Positions 7,879 to 15,153 of a stretch of DNA of 38,604 bases are shown here, in pieces. Origin of the DNA: JBAYOE01 sp050950065 (lineage in GTDB: Bacteria > Spirochaetota > Spirochaetia > Sphaerochaetales > Sphaerochaetaceae); contig JBMNGX010000007.1 of NCBI GenBank assembly GCA_050950065.1, forward strand, positions 1-38,604, read 5' to 3'. Position 1 is the stretch's first letter; each line of letters opens with the position of its first letter. A program made the translations under genes and the position numbers. The notes under the pieces were generated by a model. That model saw nothing but the letters and a program-made list of their open reading frames with translations, did no database searches and was not told the origin of the DNA.

Positions 7879-8217
7879 CTATTTATTTTCACTTTCTATT
7901 AATAAATTTTCCATAAATTGAAGATTTAAAGCTATGTTATTTATCGCACTTAAAGTTTGCAACTCTTCTTCTAAAAATGTATTTTCTTTTAGAGGGAAAG
8001 TTAATGTGTTTAAATCATCAATATTTTTATAAAGATCATCAGCAGGAATTCCAAATAGAGATGATAATTTATCAACTATATTTGTTGTAATAATGTGCTC
8101 ACCATTTTCAATTTTTGAAACTAAAGTTTTTTCAACTTTTAAAAAACTAGTAAGTTGACTTTGACTTAAACCATTACCTTCTCGAAGCAGCTTGATATTT
8201 TTACTTAAATTAGACAT
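7879..8217 (-). CDS. Xre-family transcriptional regulator
   Basis: 112 residues. The amino-terminal half is a classical Xre/Cro helix-turn-helix: NIKLLREGNGLSQSQLTSFL, then KVEKTLVSKIENGEHIITTN. The carboxy-terminal 50 residues are helical and acidic with no recognised domain, possibly for dimerisation or ligand binding. It diverges from the AAA_14/DUF4143 gene at 8392. The 174-bp gap contains two perfect palindromes, making it the obvious candidate repressor of that gene and of itself. The Shine-Dalgarno sequence is weak. Confidence 0.8.
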   Translation of the reverse strand: MSNLSKNIKLLREGNGLSQSQLTSFLKVEKTLVSKIENGEHIITTNIVDKLSSLFGIPADDLYKNIDDLNTLTFPLKENTFLEEELQTLSAINNIALNLQFMENLLIESENK

Positions 8218-8300
8218 TGTTTTTTGCCTATATAGTGTATCATAACACCTGCTTATAATTTTTAAACTTTATTATCAAATTTATTAAAATACAAATATCG

Positions 8301-8373
8301 GGAAAGCTTTCCTTTATTTTATATAAATTCAAGGAATTTATTCCTTGATTTAATGTTAATCCTCTATTATCTT
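8301..8373. promoter_or_regulatory. Divergent regulatory region with two palindromes
   Basis: GGAAAGCTTTCC (8301-8312) is a perfect 12-bp palindrome. TCAAGGAA-TTTA-TTCCTTGA (8329-8348) is a perfect 20-bp inverted repeat. Their centres are 32 bp apart, about three helical turns. TTGATT (8345-8350), a 17-bp spacer and TATCTT (8368-8373) make a plausible promoter for the gene at 8392. Its -35 overlaps the right arm of the second palindrome, so a repressor bound there would occlude RNA polymerase. Confidence 0.6.
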
Positions 8374-8391
8374 TATATTTAGGAGCCAACT

Positions 8392-9522
8392 ATGGTAAAA
8401 AGGGCAATTGAAAGTAATATCTTAAAACGTCTTAATGATGAGAAAGTAATTATTATTTATGGAGCTCGACAAGTTGGGAAAACTACCCTTTTAAAAAAAA
8501 TATTTGAGAATATTGAAGATGTATTGTGGCTAAATGGTGATGAAAATTACACTCACCTTTTATTAGAAGATGCTAATAGAGATCGCTTTAAAACACTTAT
8601 TGGAAATAATAAGTTTTTAGTAATCGATGAAGCTCAAAGAATAGAGAATATTGGACTTAAGTTAAAAATTATTCATGACACTATTAAGGATGTAAAAGTT
8701 GTTGTTAGTGGAAGCTCATCATTTGTATTAGCAAATTCAATAAATGAGCCTTTAACTGGCAGAAAATGGGAGTTTCAATTGCACCCTTTCTCATTTGAAG
8801 AGTTGGTATCAAATACAAATCTTTTAAAAGAAATTACTTCATTAGAGAGGCGACTTTTATTTGGAAGTTATCCTGAAGTAGTAACTAAAAGTGAAGATGC
8901 TAAAGCTCTATTAATTCAATTAAGTTCCAGTTATCTATACAAAGATGTTTTAGAGTTTGAGAAATTGTTAAAGTCAAATAAGTTAAGCAACCTTCTTACT
9001 GCCCTTGCTTTTCAGATAGGAAGTGAAGTCTCTTTATCAGAATTAAGTAGGTTAATTGGTCTAGATGTTAAAACTGTTGATAAATACTTAGCAATATTAG
9101 AAAAAAGTTTTGTGATTTTTTCAATTCCCTCCTTTTCTAGAAACTTAAGAAATGAGATTAAAAAAGGAAAGAAATATTACTTTTGTGACATTGGTATCAG
9201 AAATGCCCTAATCAATCAGTTTGCACCTCTTACTAGTAGAAATGATGTTGGACAGTTGTGGAAAAACTACTTAATGAGTGAAAGACAAAGGTACTTATCT
9301 AATAACAATATTTATTGCTCATCTTATTTTTGGCGAACTCACAGCCAACAAGAAATTGATTATATAGAGGAGCGTGATGGAGTATTATCCACTTATGAAT
9401 TTAAGTTTGGGTCTAATAAGAGTGTAAAAAGAAATAAACTATTTGAAACTACTTATCCAAACTCCACTTTTACTGTGGTGAATAAAGATAATTATGAGAA
9501 ATTTTTAACAGCTCTTATCTAG
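8392..9522 (+). CDS. AAA_14/DUF4143-family ATPase (EFK subtype)
   Basis: 376 residues. Walker A is YGARQVGKTT, Walker B is FLVIDEAQ, and a VVSGSSSF sensor follows. The LTGRKWEFQLHPFSFEEL and FGSYPEV segments are family hallmarks. The C-terminal DUF4143 region has EIDYIEERDG followed by YEFKFG, so the D...E-x-K nuclease-like triad is intact. A clear AGGAG (8381-8385) lies six bases before the ATG, so unlike its relatives at 2189 and 27900 it is read from a normal ribosome site. The divergent Xre gene suggests a regulated two-gene module. The last 8 bp overlap the convergent small gene at 9515. Function is unknown. Confidence 0.87.
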   Translation: MVKRAIESNILKRLNDEKVIIIYGARQVGKTTLLKKIFENIEDVLWLNGDENYTHLLLEDANRDRFKTLIGNNKFLVIDEAQRIENIGLKLKIIHDTIKDVKVVVSGSSSFVLANSINEPLTGRKWEFQLHPFSFEELVSNTNLLKEITSLERRLLFGSYPEVVTKSEDAKALLIQLSSSYLYKDVLEFEKLLKSNKLSNLLTALAFQIGSEVSLSELSRLIGLDVKTVDKYLAILEKSFVIFSIPSFSRNLRNEIKKGKKYYFCDIGIRNALINQFAPLTSRNDVGQLWKNYLMSERQRYLSNNNIYCSSYFWRTHSQQEIDYIEERDGVLSTYEFKFGSNKSVKRNKLFETTYPNSTFTVVNKDNYEKFLTALI

Positions 9523-9730
9523 TAAAAAGCCAATAAAGGGCGTACACAATTCCTATTAATAGTAGGATTACTGGGGTAAATACTATAAATGCACTGATCA
9601 TCATGGCTAAAAAGTCCCCCTTCTCTAGGGGAACTTTTTCTTCTTCTTTGTGCTTTTTTTCTATCTCTTCAACGTTTAAGACACGTTTAATCTTGCGTGG
9701 GAATAACATCTTTATCACTCTCTTTTTCAC
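9515..9730 (-). CDS. Small single-span membrane protein at the end of the opp operon
   Basis: 71 residues: a basic amino terminus, a charged helical segment (NVEEIEKKHKEEEK), then one clear transmembrane helix (about 42-68, rich in I, L, V and F) and a short tail. It overlaps oppF by 44 bp in another frame; an internal ATG at 9709 would shorten the overlap. The stop overlaps the convergent ATPase gene by 8 bp. The regular membrane-segment composition argues that it is a real gene, perhaps an accessory to the transporter. I do not recognise a family. Confidence 0.55.
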   Translation of the reverse strand: MKKRVIKMLFPRKIKRVLNVEEIEKKHKEEEKVPLEKGDFLAMMISAFIVFTPVILLLIGIVYALYWLFTR

Positions 9731-11279
9731 CTAAAAGGGGGTGGTGGCAAGCGACATAGTGATCTTTTTCCAACTCGCGCCAAACTGGCACTACGTGGGT
9801 ACATATCTCTGTTTTATATGGACAGCGAGTGTGGAACTTACAACCACTAGGAGGATTAATTGGAGATGGGATATCCCCTTCTAAAAGTTTTATCTCATCT
9901 TGTTCTTCTTTTCTTTCAGTAGTTGGAATAGCAGCTAATAAAGCCTCTGTGTAGGGGTGCATTGTGCGACTGAAGATTTTCTCCGTTGGAGCAAGTTCAA
10001 CAATGTTACCTAAATACATAACTCCAATGCGATCGCTGATGTACTTAACTACTGCTAAATCGTGGGAGATAAACAGATAAGTAAGATTTAAGTTATCTTT
10101 TAACTCTTTAAGGAGGTTAATGATTTGAGCTTGAATAGAGACATCAAGGGCACTTACTGCCTCATCACACACCATAAACTGTGGATTTAAAGCTAAAGAG
10201 CGGGCAATTCCAATTCTTTGGCGCTGTCCACCAGAGAATTGGTGTGGATAGCGGTGAATCATGTAAGGCGCTAGCCCACACTGTTTCATCACCTCCATCA
10301 CATACTCTTGCATCTCTTTTCCATCTGCTTTAAAGAAGCGGTGGGCTAATAAACCCTCCCCTATAATTTGACCAACAGTCATTCGGGGGTTTAATGATGA
10401 GTAGGGATCTTGGAAAATCAGTTGCATATCTTTACGTAAAAGTCTCATTTCATTAAATGTTAAGCGTGATAAATCAATTCCATCATCTCTGTTTTGTTCA
10501 TGCTTTTGAAAATCTTCGTTATCTTTAAAGGCTGCCCTTTTTTCAACTAAGAGATCTTTAGCTACTTTTAACTTTGCTAAAATATCTTGTTGTTTTTTAT
10601 TAAGTTCACTCTCTTCTTCTTGTAACTTTGCTAACTTTTTCTCTAAAGAGGCAGTGTTTTTATTATCCTCTTTTGTTCGACTTATCTTTCTTTGAACTTC
10701 AGCAATCTCTAGCTTATAATCTTTTAACTTTTCATCAGTGTGGTGATTTTGAGAGCCTAAGTTATAGTAAGCCATCAATGGAGCAACAACCTCTTTTACA
10801 TCATCAACGATGATAAAACCCCCAATGAGTTGAACTATATCTAAATAGGCATTGCGATAAAGTTTTTCAGCTTCAAGGGAGTTATTTAAAGCTTCAAAGA
10901 TAACTTTATTATCTTTAGTAGTGTCATCTTTAATTGAGTTGTAGTACTCAGAGGCCTCTTTTTGTTTTTTATCCAACTCTTTTAAATGCTCTTTATGTTT
11001 AGCTAAGTTGTTTAAAGTCTCTTTCACATAAGAGGGAGAGAGGTTCTCTAAAGAGCGCCCGTAATAGAGAGTTTTTCCATCAGTTTGACGGTACAGTTGT
11101 AACAAAACTCTTCCAAAGGTTGATTTTCCACAACCACTTTCGCCAACTAAACCTAAGGTTTCACCTTTATAAATTTCAACATCAACTCCATCAACTGCCT
11201 TAACAGAGAGCCCTCGTTGTTTTAAAGGGAAGTGTTGTTTTAAGTTTCTTATCTTAAAAAGGATTTTATCATTGCTCAT
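9687..11279 (-). CDS. oppF: Oligopeptide ABC transporter ATP-binding protein OppF with a large insertion
   Basis: 530 residues, whereas OppF is usually about 310-330. Walker A is GESGCGKST (46-54), the Q-loop is LIFQDPYSSLNP (Q290), the signature is FSGGQ (348-352), Walker B is FMVCDE (368-373), the H-loop is ISHDLAVV, and the C-terminal oligopeptide module is GCKFHTRCPYKTEIC. About 190 extra residues (roughly 83-270) lie between Walker A and the Q-loop. The insertion is mostly charged helix with coiled-coil character, such as EKKLAKLQEEESELNKKQQ, and has a hydrophobic centre near 148-172. Catalytic motifs are intact, so it should power peptide uptake with OppD at the inner face of the membrane. 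It overlaps oppD by 11 bp. Confidence 0.92.
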   Translation of the reverse strand: MSNDKILFKIRNLKQHFPLKQRGLSVKAVDGVDVEIYKGETLGLVGESGCGKSTFGRVLLQLYRQTDGKTLYYGRSLENLSPSYVKETLNNLAKHKEHLKELDKKQKEASEYYNSIKDDTTKDNKVIFEALNNSLEAEKLYRNAYLDIVQLIGGFIIVDDVKEVVAPLMAYYNLGSQNHHTDEKLKDYKLEIAEVQRKISRTKEDNKNTASLEKKLAKLQEEESELNKKQQDILAKLKVAKDLLVEKRAAFKDNEDFQKHEQNRDDGIDLSRLTFNEMRLLRKDMQLIFQDPYSSLNPRMTVGQIIGEGLLAHRFFKADGKEMQEYVMEVMKQCGLAPYMIHRYPHQFSGGQRQRIGIARSLALNPQFMVCDEAVSALDVSIQAQIINLLKELKDNLNLTYLFISHDLAVVKYISDRIGVMYLGNIVELAPTEKIFSRTMHPYTEALLAAIPTTERKEEQDEIKLLEGDIPSPINPPSGCKFHTRCPYKTEICTHVVPVWRELEKDHYVACHHPLLGEKESDKDVIPTQD

Positions 11280-12258
11280 TACGCTCTTCCTTATTTGGAT
11301 AGAAACATCTAATTGTATGTTTCTCTTCCACCCTCTCTAAAGATGGGTGTTCGTTGTGACATTTTTCAGTAGCATATTTACATCGTGGGGCGAAAAAACA
11401 CCCTTTAGGTAAATCTAGTGGGTGGGGAACTACCCCTGGAATAACTTCTAACTTTGTTTGCACTTCACTATCTAAGCGGGGAATTGAGAGCATAAGGCCT
11501 TCAGTGTAGGGGTGGTTGTATTTACTAGAACCAAAGATTGTCCCCACTGGTGCCATCTCAACAACCTCTCCACTGTACATAACAGCTACATCATCGGCCA
11601 TCTGATTAATTACTCCCAAATCGTGGGTAATGAATAAGATGCTAGTACCCTTCTCTTTTTGTAATTCGTTCATCAACTTCAAAATTTGAGCTTGGATGGT
11701 TACATCTAGTGCTGTAGTTGGTTCATCAGCAATTAGTAGATCGGGTTTACAAGCTAATGCCATTGCAATCATAACACGCTGTCTCATTCCTCCCGATAGT
11801 TGGTGCGGATATTGTTTAGCAACTTGATCAGGATTGGGGATTTTTACATCACTAAGCATCTTTTGCGACTCAATAGCTGCAGTTTTCTTATCCATATCTT
11901 GGTGAACCATAAATGCTTCACTGATCTGTTTTTCAATAGTGAAAACAGGGTTTAAAGAGGTCATTGGCTCCTGAAAGATTACCGAAATAGCATTTCCTCT
12001 AATTTCGTACATCTGTTGTTCACTTAAAGTACTTAAATCTGTCCCATCAAAAATTATTTGCCCATCGGCTATGTAGCCATTGCCATCAAGCAGTTTTAAA
12101 ATTGACATTGCTGAAACAGATTTTCCACAGCCACTTTCACCAACAACTCCTAAGGTTTTACCCCTTTCTACCGAATAAGAGACACCGTTAACAGCCTTAA
12201 CGACTCCCCTCTTTGTATTAAAATAAGTATGTAGATCTTTTATCTCTAATAAAGGCAC
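11269..12258 (-). CDS. oppD: Oligopeptide ABC transporter ATP-binding protein OppD
   Basis: 329 residues, the normal length. Walker A is GESGCGKS, the Q-loop is VIFQEPMTSLNPV, the signature is QLSGGMRQR, Walker B is LLIADEPTTALD, and the H-loop is FITHDLGV. The C-terminal GCFFAPRCKYATEKC is the cysteine-containing module typical of Opp/Dpp ATPases. It is the partner of OppF, forming the heterodimeric motor. It lies 9 bp after oppC and overlaps oppF by 11 bp, consistent with coupled translation. Confidence 0.95.
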   Translation of the reverse strand: MPLLEIKDLHTYFNTKRGVVKAVNGVSYSVERGKTLGVVGESGCGKSVSAMSILKLLDGNGYIADGQIIFDGTDLSTLSEQQMYEIRGNAISVIFQEPMTSLNPVFTIEKQISEAFMVHQDMDKKTAAIESQKMLSDVKIPNPDQVAKQYPHQLSGGMRQRVMIAMALACKPDLLIADEPTTALDVTIQAQILKLMNELQKEKGTSILFITHDLGVINQMADDVAVMYSGEVVEMAPVGTIFGSSKYNHPYTEGLMLSIPRLDSEVQTKLEVIPGVVPHPLDLPKGCFFAPRCKYATEKCHNEHPSLERVEEKHTIRCFYPNKEERNEQ

Positions 12259-12267
12259 ACTTTGCTC

Positions 12268-14064
12268 CTATCTATCGTTACTCTTGGGATCGATGGCATC
12301 TCTCATTCCATCTCCTGCCATGTTGATACTAACTGTTGTTAAACTTAAGGCAATGGAGGGAAATACCCATCTCCACCAATATTGACTCATTACTGTTGAA
12401 TCGTTACACCCGTAAAGCATATTACCCCAAGTGGCATTTGGTTCGTTAACTCCAAAACCCAAGTAACTCAACGAAGATTCGTAAAGCATACTTAAGGCGA
12501 AACTTAAAGTTAAGTTAACCAATACTACTGTGATAACGTTTGGTAAAATGTGTTTGAAAATAACTTTCATCTCAGTTATACCAATCGCTTTAGCAGCAGT
12601 AACGAACTCTTGTTCTCGGGCAGCTAATATTTGTCCTCTCACTAAGCGGGCTAACGATGGCCAAGAAAGAAGTCCTAAGATCACCATGATCATAGATATT
12701 CTACCCGTTTCACTAATTTTACTTCCTATTATTGCACTAAGAATCATAGCTAGTGGTAAAAATGGGATGGCACTTACTACTTCAGCAACCCTCATTAAAA
12801 ACATATCCATCTTTCCACCGTAGTAGCCACTAAATGAGCCAATGACGATTCCAATAAAGCCACTAATAATTACAGCGATAGCTCCAATAGTTAAGGTGAC
12901 CCTTCCACCACTAAGAAGGCGACTAAATAAATCACGCCCATATTGGTCGGTCCCCATTAAATAACCTTTTAAACCCCAAGTGAAGATATTTCCTTTATCA
13001 TCAATTGCATAGTTTTGAAAGTATGCACTTTGAACTTCCACTATGTTTTTTAATCTAGGAGAACGGGCTTGTTTGTAGTTATCTCTACCCCAAGAGGCGA
13101 CTGTTCCGTCGTTTAGTAGAGCTGTAAAGTGACCTCTACCTGCTGTTATTTGAACTCCTTTGCCTTGGGCATTTGAAGGGACAGTTTTAATGTCGTAATC
13201 ATCACCACCCCAAACAACTATTTCACCAGTTGTTGTAACAGCTGCAGCAGAACGCTCAGTTATTGCTATGTCTATTACCTTTCCTTGAATTTCAGCTGGG
13301 ATGTAAGAAAAGGGGGTCTCTTTAGAACTAAAGACAACAACCTCATTTTTGTTTGTAAGGGCAACAGCTAGTGTTGTATTAGCTGCAATTTTAGTAAAGG
13401 TCCCTTGTTTCTCTTGGGGTACTGGGATAGTAATTAAGTTGGTATTTCCCCAAACAAAAACTTCGCCACTTTCAGTTAGCGCTAAAGAGATTTGGTGTCC
13501 TGCAATTACTTGTTTTGCTTTTTTGCTATTTAATTGGGCAGGTATCATATTTAATGTAAATCGATCGTTACCCCAAGTGTGTACTTTCCCATTAATATCA
13601 ATTGCTAAAGCGTGATCAAGACCTGCTGATACTTGAGTGTAGCGAATGTTATCAGGAGGAAGCTCTTTTAACTTTTTAGTTAATGTTCCCCACTGATAAA
13701 GTTTCCCCTGTTGATCTACCCCTACACCAAACACTGACCCCCCATCGATACTAACAACACTGTTTTTGAGTTTGCTAGGGTATTTCATGTAGGCAAAAGT
13801 TGGTTTTGTGTTCTTTTGAGTTGGATCTTGGAACTGAATATCCATTGGGAAGAAAATTGGCAATAAGAATACCAGTAAGAAGATAATTAAGAAGATATAA
13901 ACACCCAACATTGCACTCCACTTTTCTTGGAAATTGCGCAACATTGTTTTATAAGGACTTTGAACTTGCTCCTCTTCTAAAATAGAGAGGGTTGTCCTTT
14001 TTTGTCCTAAAAATAGTGTTTTTAAAACATCTACAAATGTTGAACCATATTTTTTCTTGCTCAT
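12268..14064 (-). CDS. oppC: Oligopeptide permease OppC with an inserted RCC1-like propeller
   Basis: 598 residues, twice the usual 290-300. Order: a cytoplasmic amino terminus, TM1 (about 51-72), an inserted region (about 100-365), then a normal OppC body starting at MGTDQYGRDLFSRLL, with five or so further helices and the EAA loop (AAREQEFVTAAKAIG...KHILPN) that contacts the ATPases. The insertion contains RCC1-like repeats ending QWG, HTWG, FVWG, a degenerate FSS, VVWG, SWG and TWG. The W-G pairs fall near residues 125, 164, 205, 285, 325 and 363, a period of about 40, giving seven blades. Because it follows TM1 and precedes the conserved GTDxxGRD segment, it should lie outside the cytoplasmic membrane, beside the peptide-binding protein. 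The frame is uninterrupted across both junctions. Confidence 0.93.
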   Translation of the reverse strand: MSKKKYGSTFVDVLKTLFLGQKRTTLSILEEEQVQSPYKTMLRNFQEKWSAMLGVYIFLIIFLLVFLLPIFFPMDIQFQDPTQKNTKPTFAYMKYPSKLKNSVVSIDGGSVFGVGVDQQGKLYQWGTLTKKLKELPPDNIRYTQVSAGLDHALAIDINGKVHTWGNDRFTLNMIPAQLNSKKAKQVIAGHQISLALTESGEVFVWGNTNLITIPVPQEKQGTFTKIAANTTLAVALTNKNEVVVFSSKETPFSYIPAEIQGKVIDIAITERSAAAVTTTGEIVVWGGDDYDIKTVPSNAQGKGVQITAGRGHFTALLNDGTVASWGRDNYKQARSPRLKNIVEVQSAYFQNYAIDDKGNIFTWGLKGYLMGTDQYGRDLFSRLLSGGRVTLTIGAIAVIISGFIGIVIGSFSGYYGGKMDMFLMRVAEVVSAIPFLPLAMILSAIIGSKISETGRISMIMVILGLLSWPSLARLVRGQILAAREQEFVTAAKAIGITEMKVIFKHILPNVITVVLVNLTLSFALSMLYESSLSYLGFGVNEPNATWGNMLYGCNDSTVMSQYWWRWVFPSIALSLTTVSINMAGDGMRDAIDPKSNDR

Positions 14065-14074
14065 CTTATCCCCC

Positions 14075-15058
14075 CTAATCCAACTTCACTCGGGGGTCTG
14101 CCAACCCATACGATAAATCCATCAATAAGTTTCCAATTAAACTTAATACCAAATAGAACATTACTAGTGCTAACGAGACGGCAAAGTCTTGTTGGTTTAA
14201 AGCATCAATAATAACTTTACCCATTCCGTTCCACAAAAAGGTGCGTTCAATAACAACTGATCCACTAAATATTGAGATAAACCACCCTGTCATAATGGTA
14301 ATAAAAGGAATTAATGCATTTCTAAATGCGTGCGAGTAGATAACTACTTTCTCTGTTAATCCTTTTGCTCGGGCAGTACGGATGTAATCCATCCTTAGTG
14401 CTTCAATCATAGTGGCTCTAACATAACGAGTTAATCCTCCTAAAGAGGTAAATACCATAACCAGTAATGGTAAAGCCATGTGGTACATTTTATTAAAAAA
14501 CATCTTTAAAGGAGTGCCACGCAATCCTGGAGTTTGCACTCCGCTAATGGGGAAGATTGGCATTTTAACGGCAAATAAGAAAATAAATAGAAGGGCAATT
14601 ACAAAAAATGGTAGTGAATAGCCAATGATTGTAATTACTTGAACGCTACTATCGAAACGGGTTCCTCGACGCACCGCTGTTGCGATTCCTAGCGGTAAAG
14701 TAATTGCAAAGACCGGTATTAATGACCAGACGTTCAACATGATGGTGTTTTTCATTGGAACACCAATCATCTGTTTTACTGGCATTTTATAAGTTAATGA
14801 ATAGCCAAAGTCTCCTCGGAGTGTATTGAACAACCAAGTGAAGTATTGAACGATAACAGGTTTATCTAAACCAAGTTTTTTAACTGCATCTTGGTAGCGA
14901 GCCTCATATTCAGCAGGCTTCATACTTGCTTTGTTTCCCTCTAGCATCAATCGAGCTGGATCACCTGGGACCGATTTGTATAGCGTAAAAAGTAGCACCG
15001 AGGCTATCAAGAAGACGACTACGATGTAGCCAAGTCGTTTCAGAACATACTTTAGCAT
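14075..15058 (-). CDS. oppB: Oligopeptide permease OppB
   Basis: 327 residues with the usual OppB layout: TM1 at the amino terminus (LGYIVVVFLIASVLLF), a long extracytoplasmic loop with GLDKPVIVQYFTWL and GDFGYSL, then the BPD transmembrane domain. The EAA loop is EALRMDYIRTARAKGL followed by YSHAFRNALIP. The end, GLADPRVKLD, is typical of the family. AGGGGAG lies eight bases before the ATG. It pairs with OppC to form the channel. It is normal in length, so only OppC and OppF are enlarged in this operon. Confidence 0.95.
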   Translation of the reverse strand: MLKYVLKRLGYIVVVFLIASVLLFTLYKSVPGDPARLMLEGNKASMKPAEYEARYQDAVKKLGLDKPVIVQYFTWLFNTLRGDFGYSLTYKMPVKQMIGVPMKNTIMLNVWSLIPVFAITLPLGIATAVRRGTRFDSSVQVITIIGYSLPFFVIALLFIFLFAVKMPIFPISGVQTPGLRGTPLKMFFNKMYHMALPLLVMVFTSLGGLTRYVRATMIEALRMDYIRTARAKGLTEKVVIYSHAFRNALIPFITIMTGWFISIFSGSVVIERTFLWNGMGKVIIDALNQQDFAVSLALVMFYLVLSLIGNLLMDLSYGLADPRVKLD

Positions 15059-15086
15059 TTGTAAAGCTCCCCTCTATGTAAATACC

Positions 15087-15115
15087 TAGGGCAACCAACA
15101 GAAGTTGGTGCCCTA
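15087..15115 (-). promoter_or_regulatory. Stable hairpin between oppA and oppB
   Basis: A 12-bp stem with one bulged base and a four-base loop (TAGGGC...GCCCTA outside, ACCAAC...GTTGGT inside). No T-run follows on the minus strand, so it is more likely an RNA-stabilising or partial-attenuation element than a full terminator. That would give more OppA than permease, as is common in opp operons. Confidence 0.65.
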
Positions 15116-15153
15116 AGCTGTTTTGATTTCTAATGTTTATTTACGAATAAACT

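Noticed and set aside
12530..12823. 97-residue plus-strand frame within oppC
   Set aside because: It is antisense to a clearly conserved OppC region, has no ribosome site, and its composition follows the opposite strand.
13349..13615. 88-residue plus-strand frame within the OppC propeller
   Set aside because: Antisense shadow of the RCC1-like repeats, with no homology signal.
12268..14064. Misassembly joining an RCC1 protein to OppC
   Set aside because: The frame stays open across both junctions, the operon order is normal, the insertion sits precisely in one loop, and the blades are numerically complete. It still deserves read-level confirmation.
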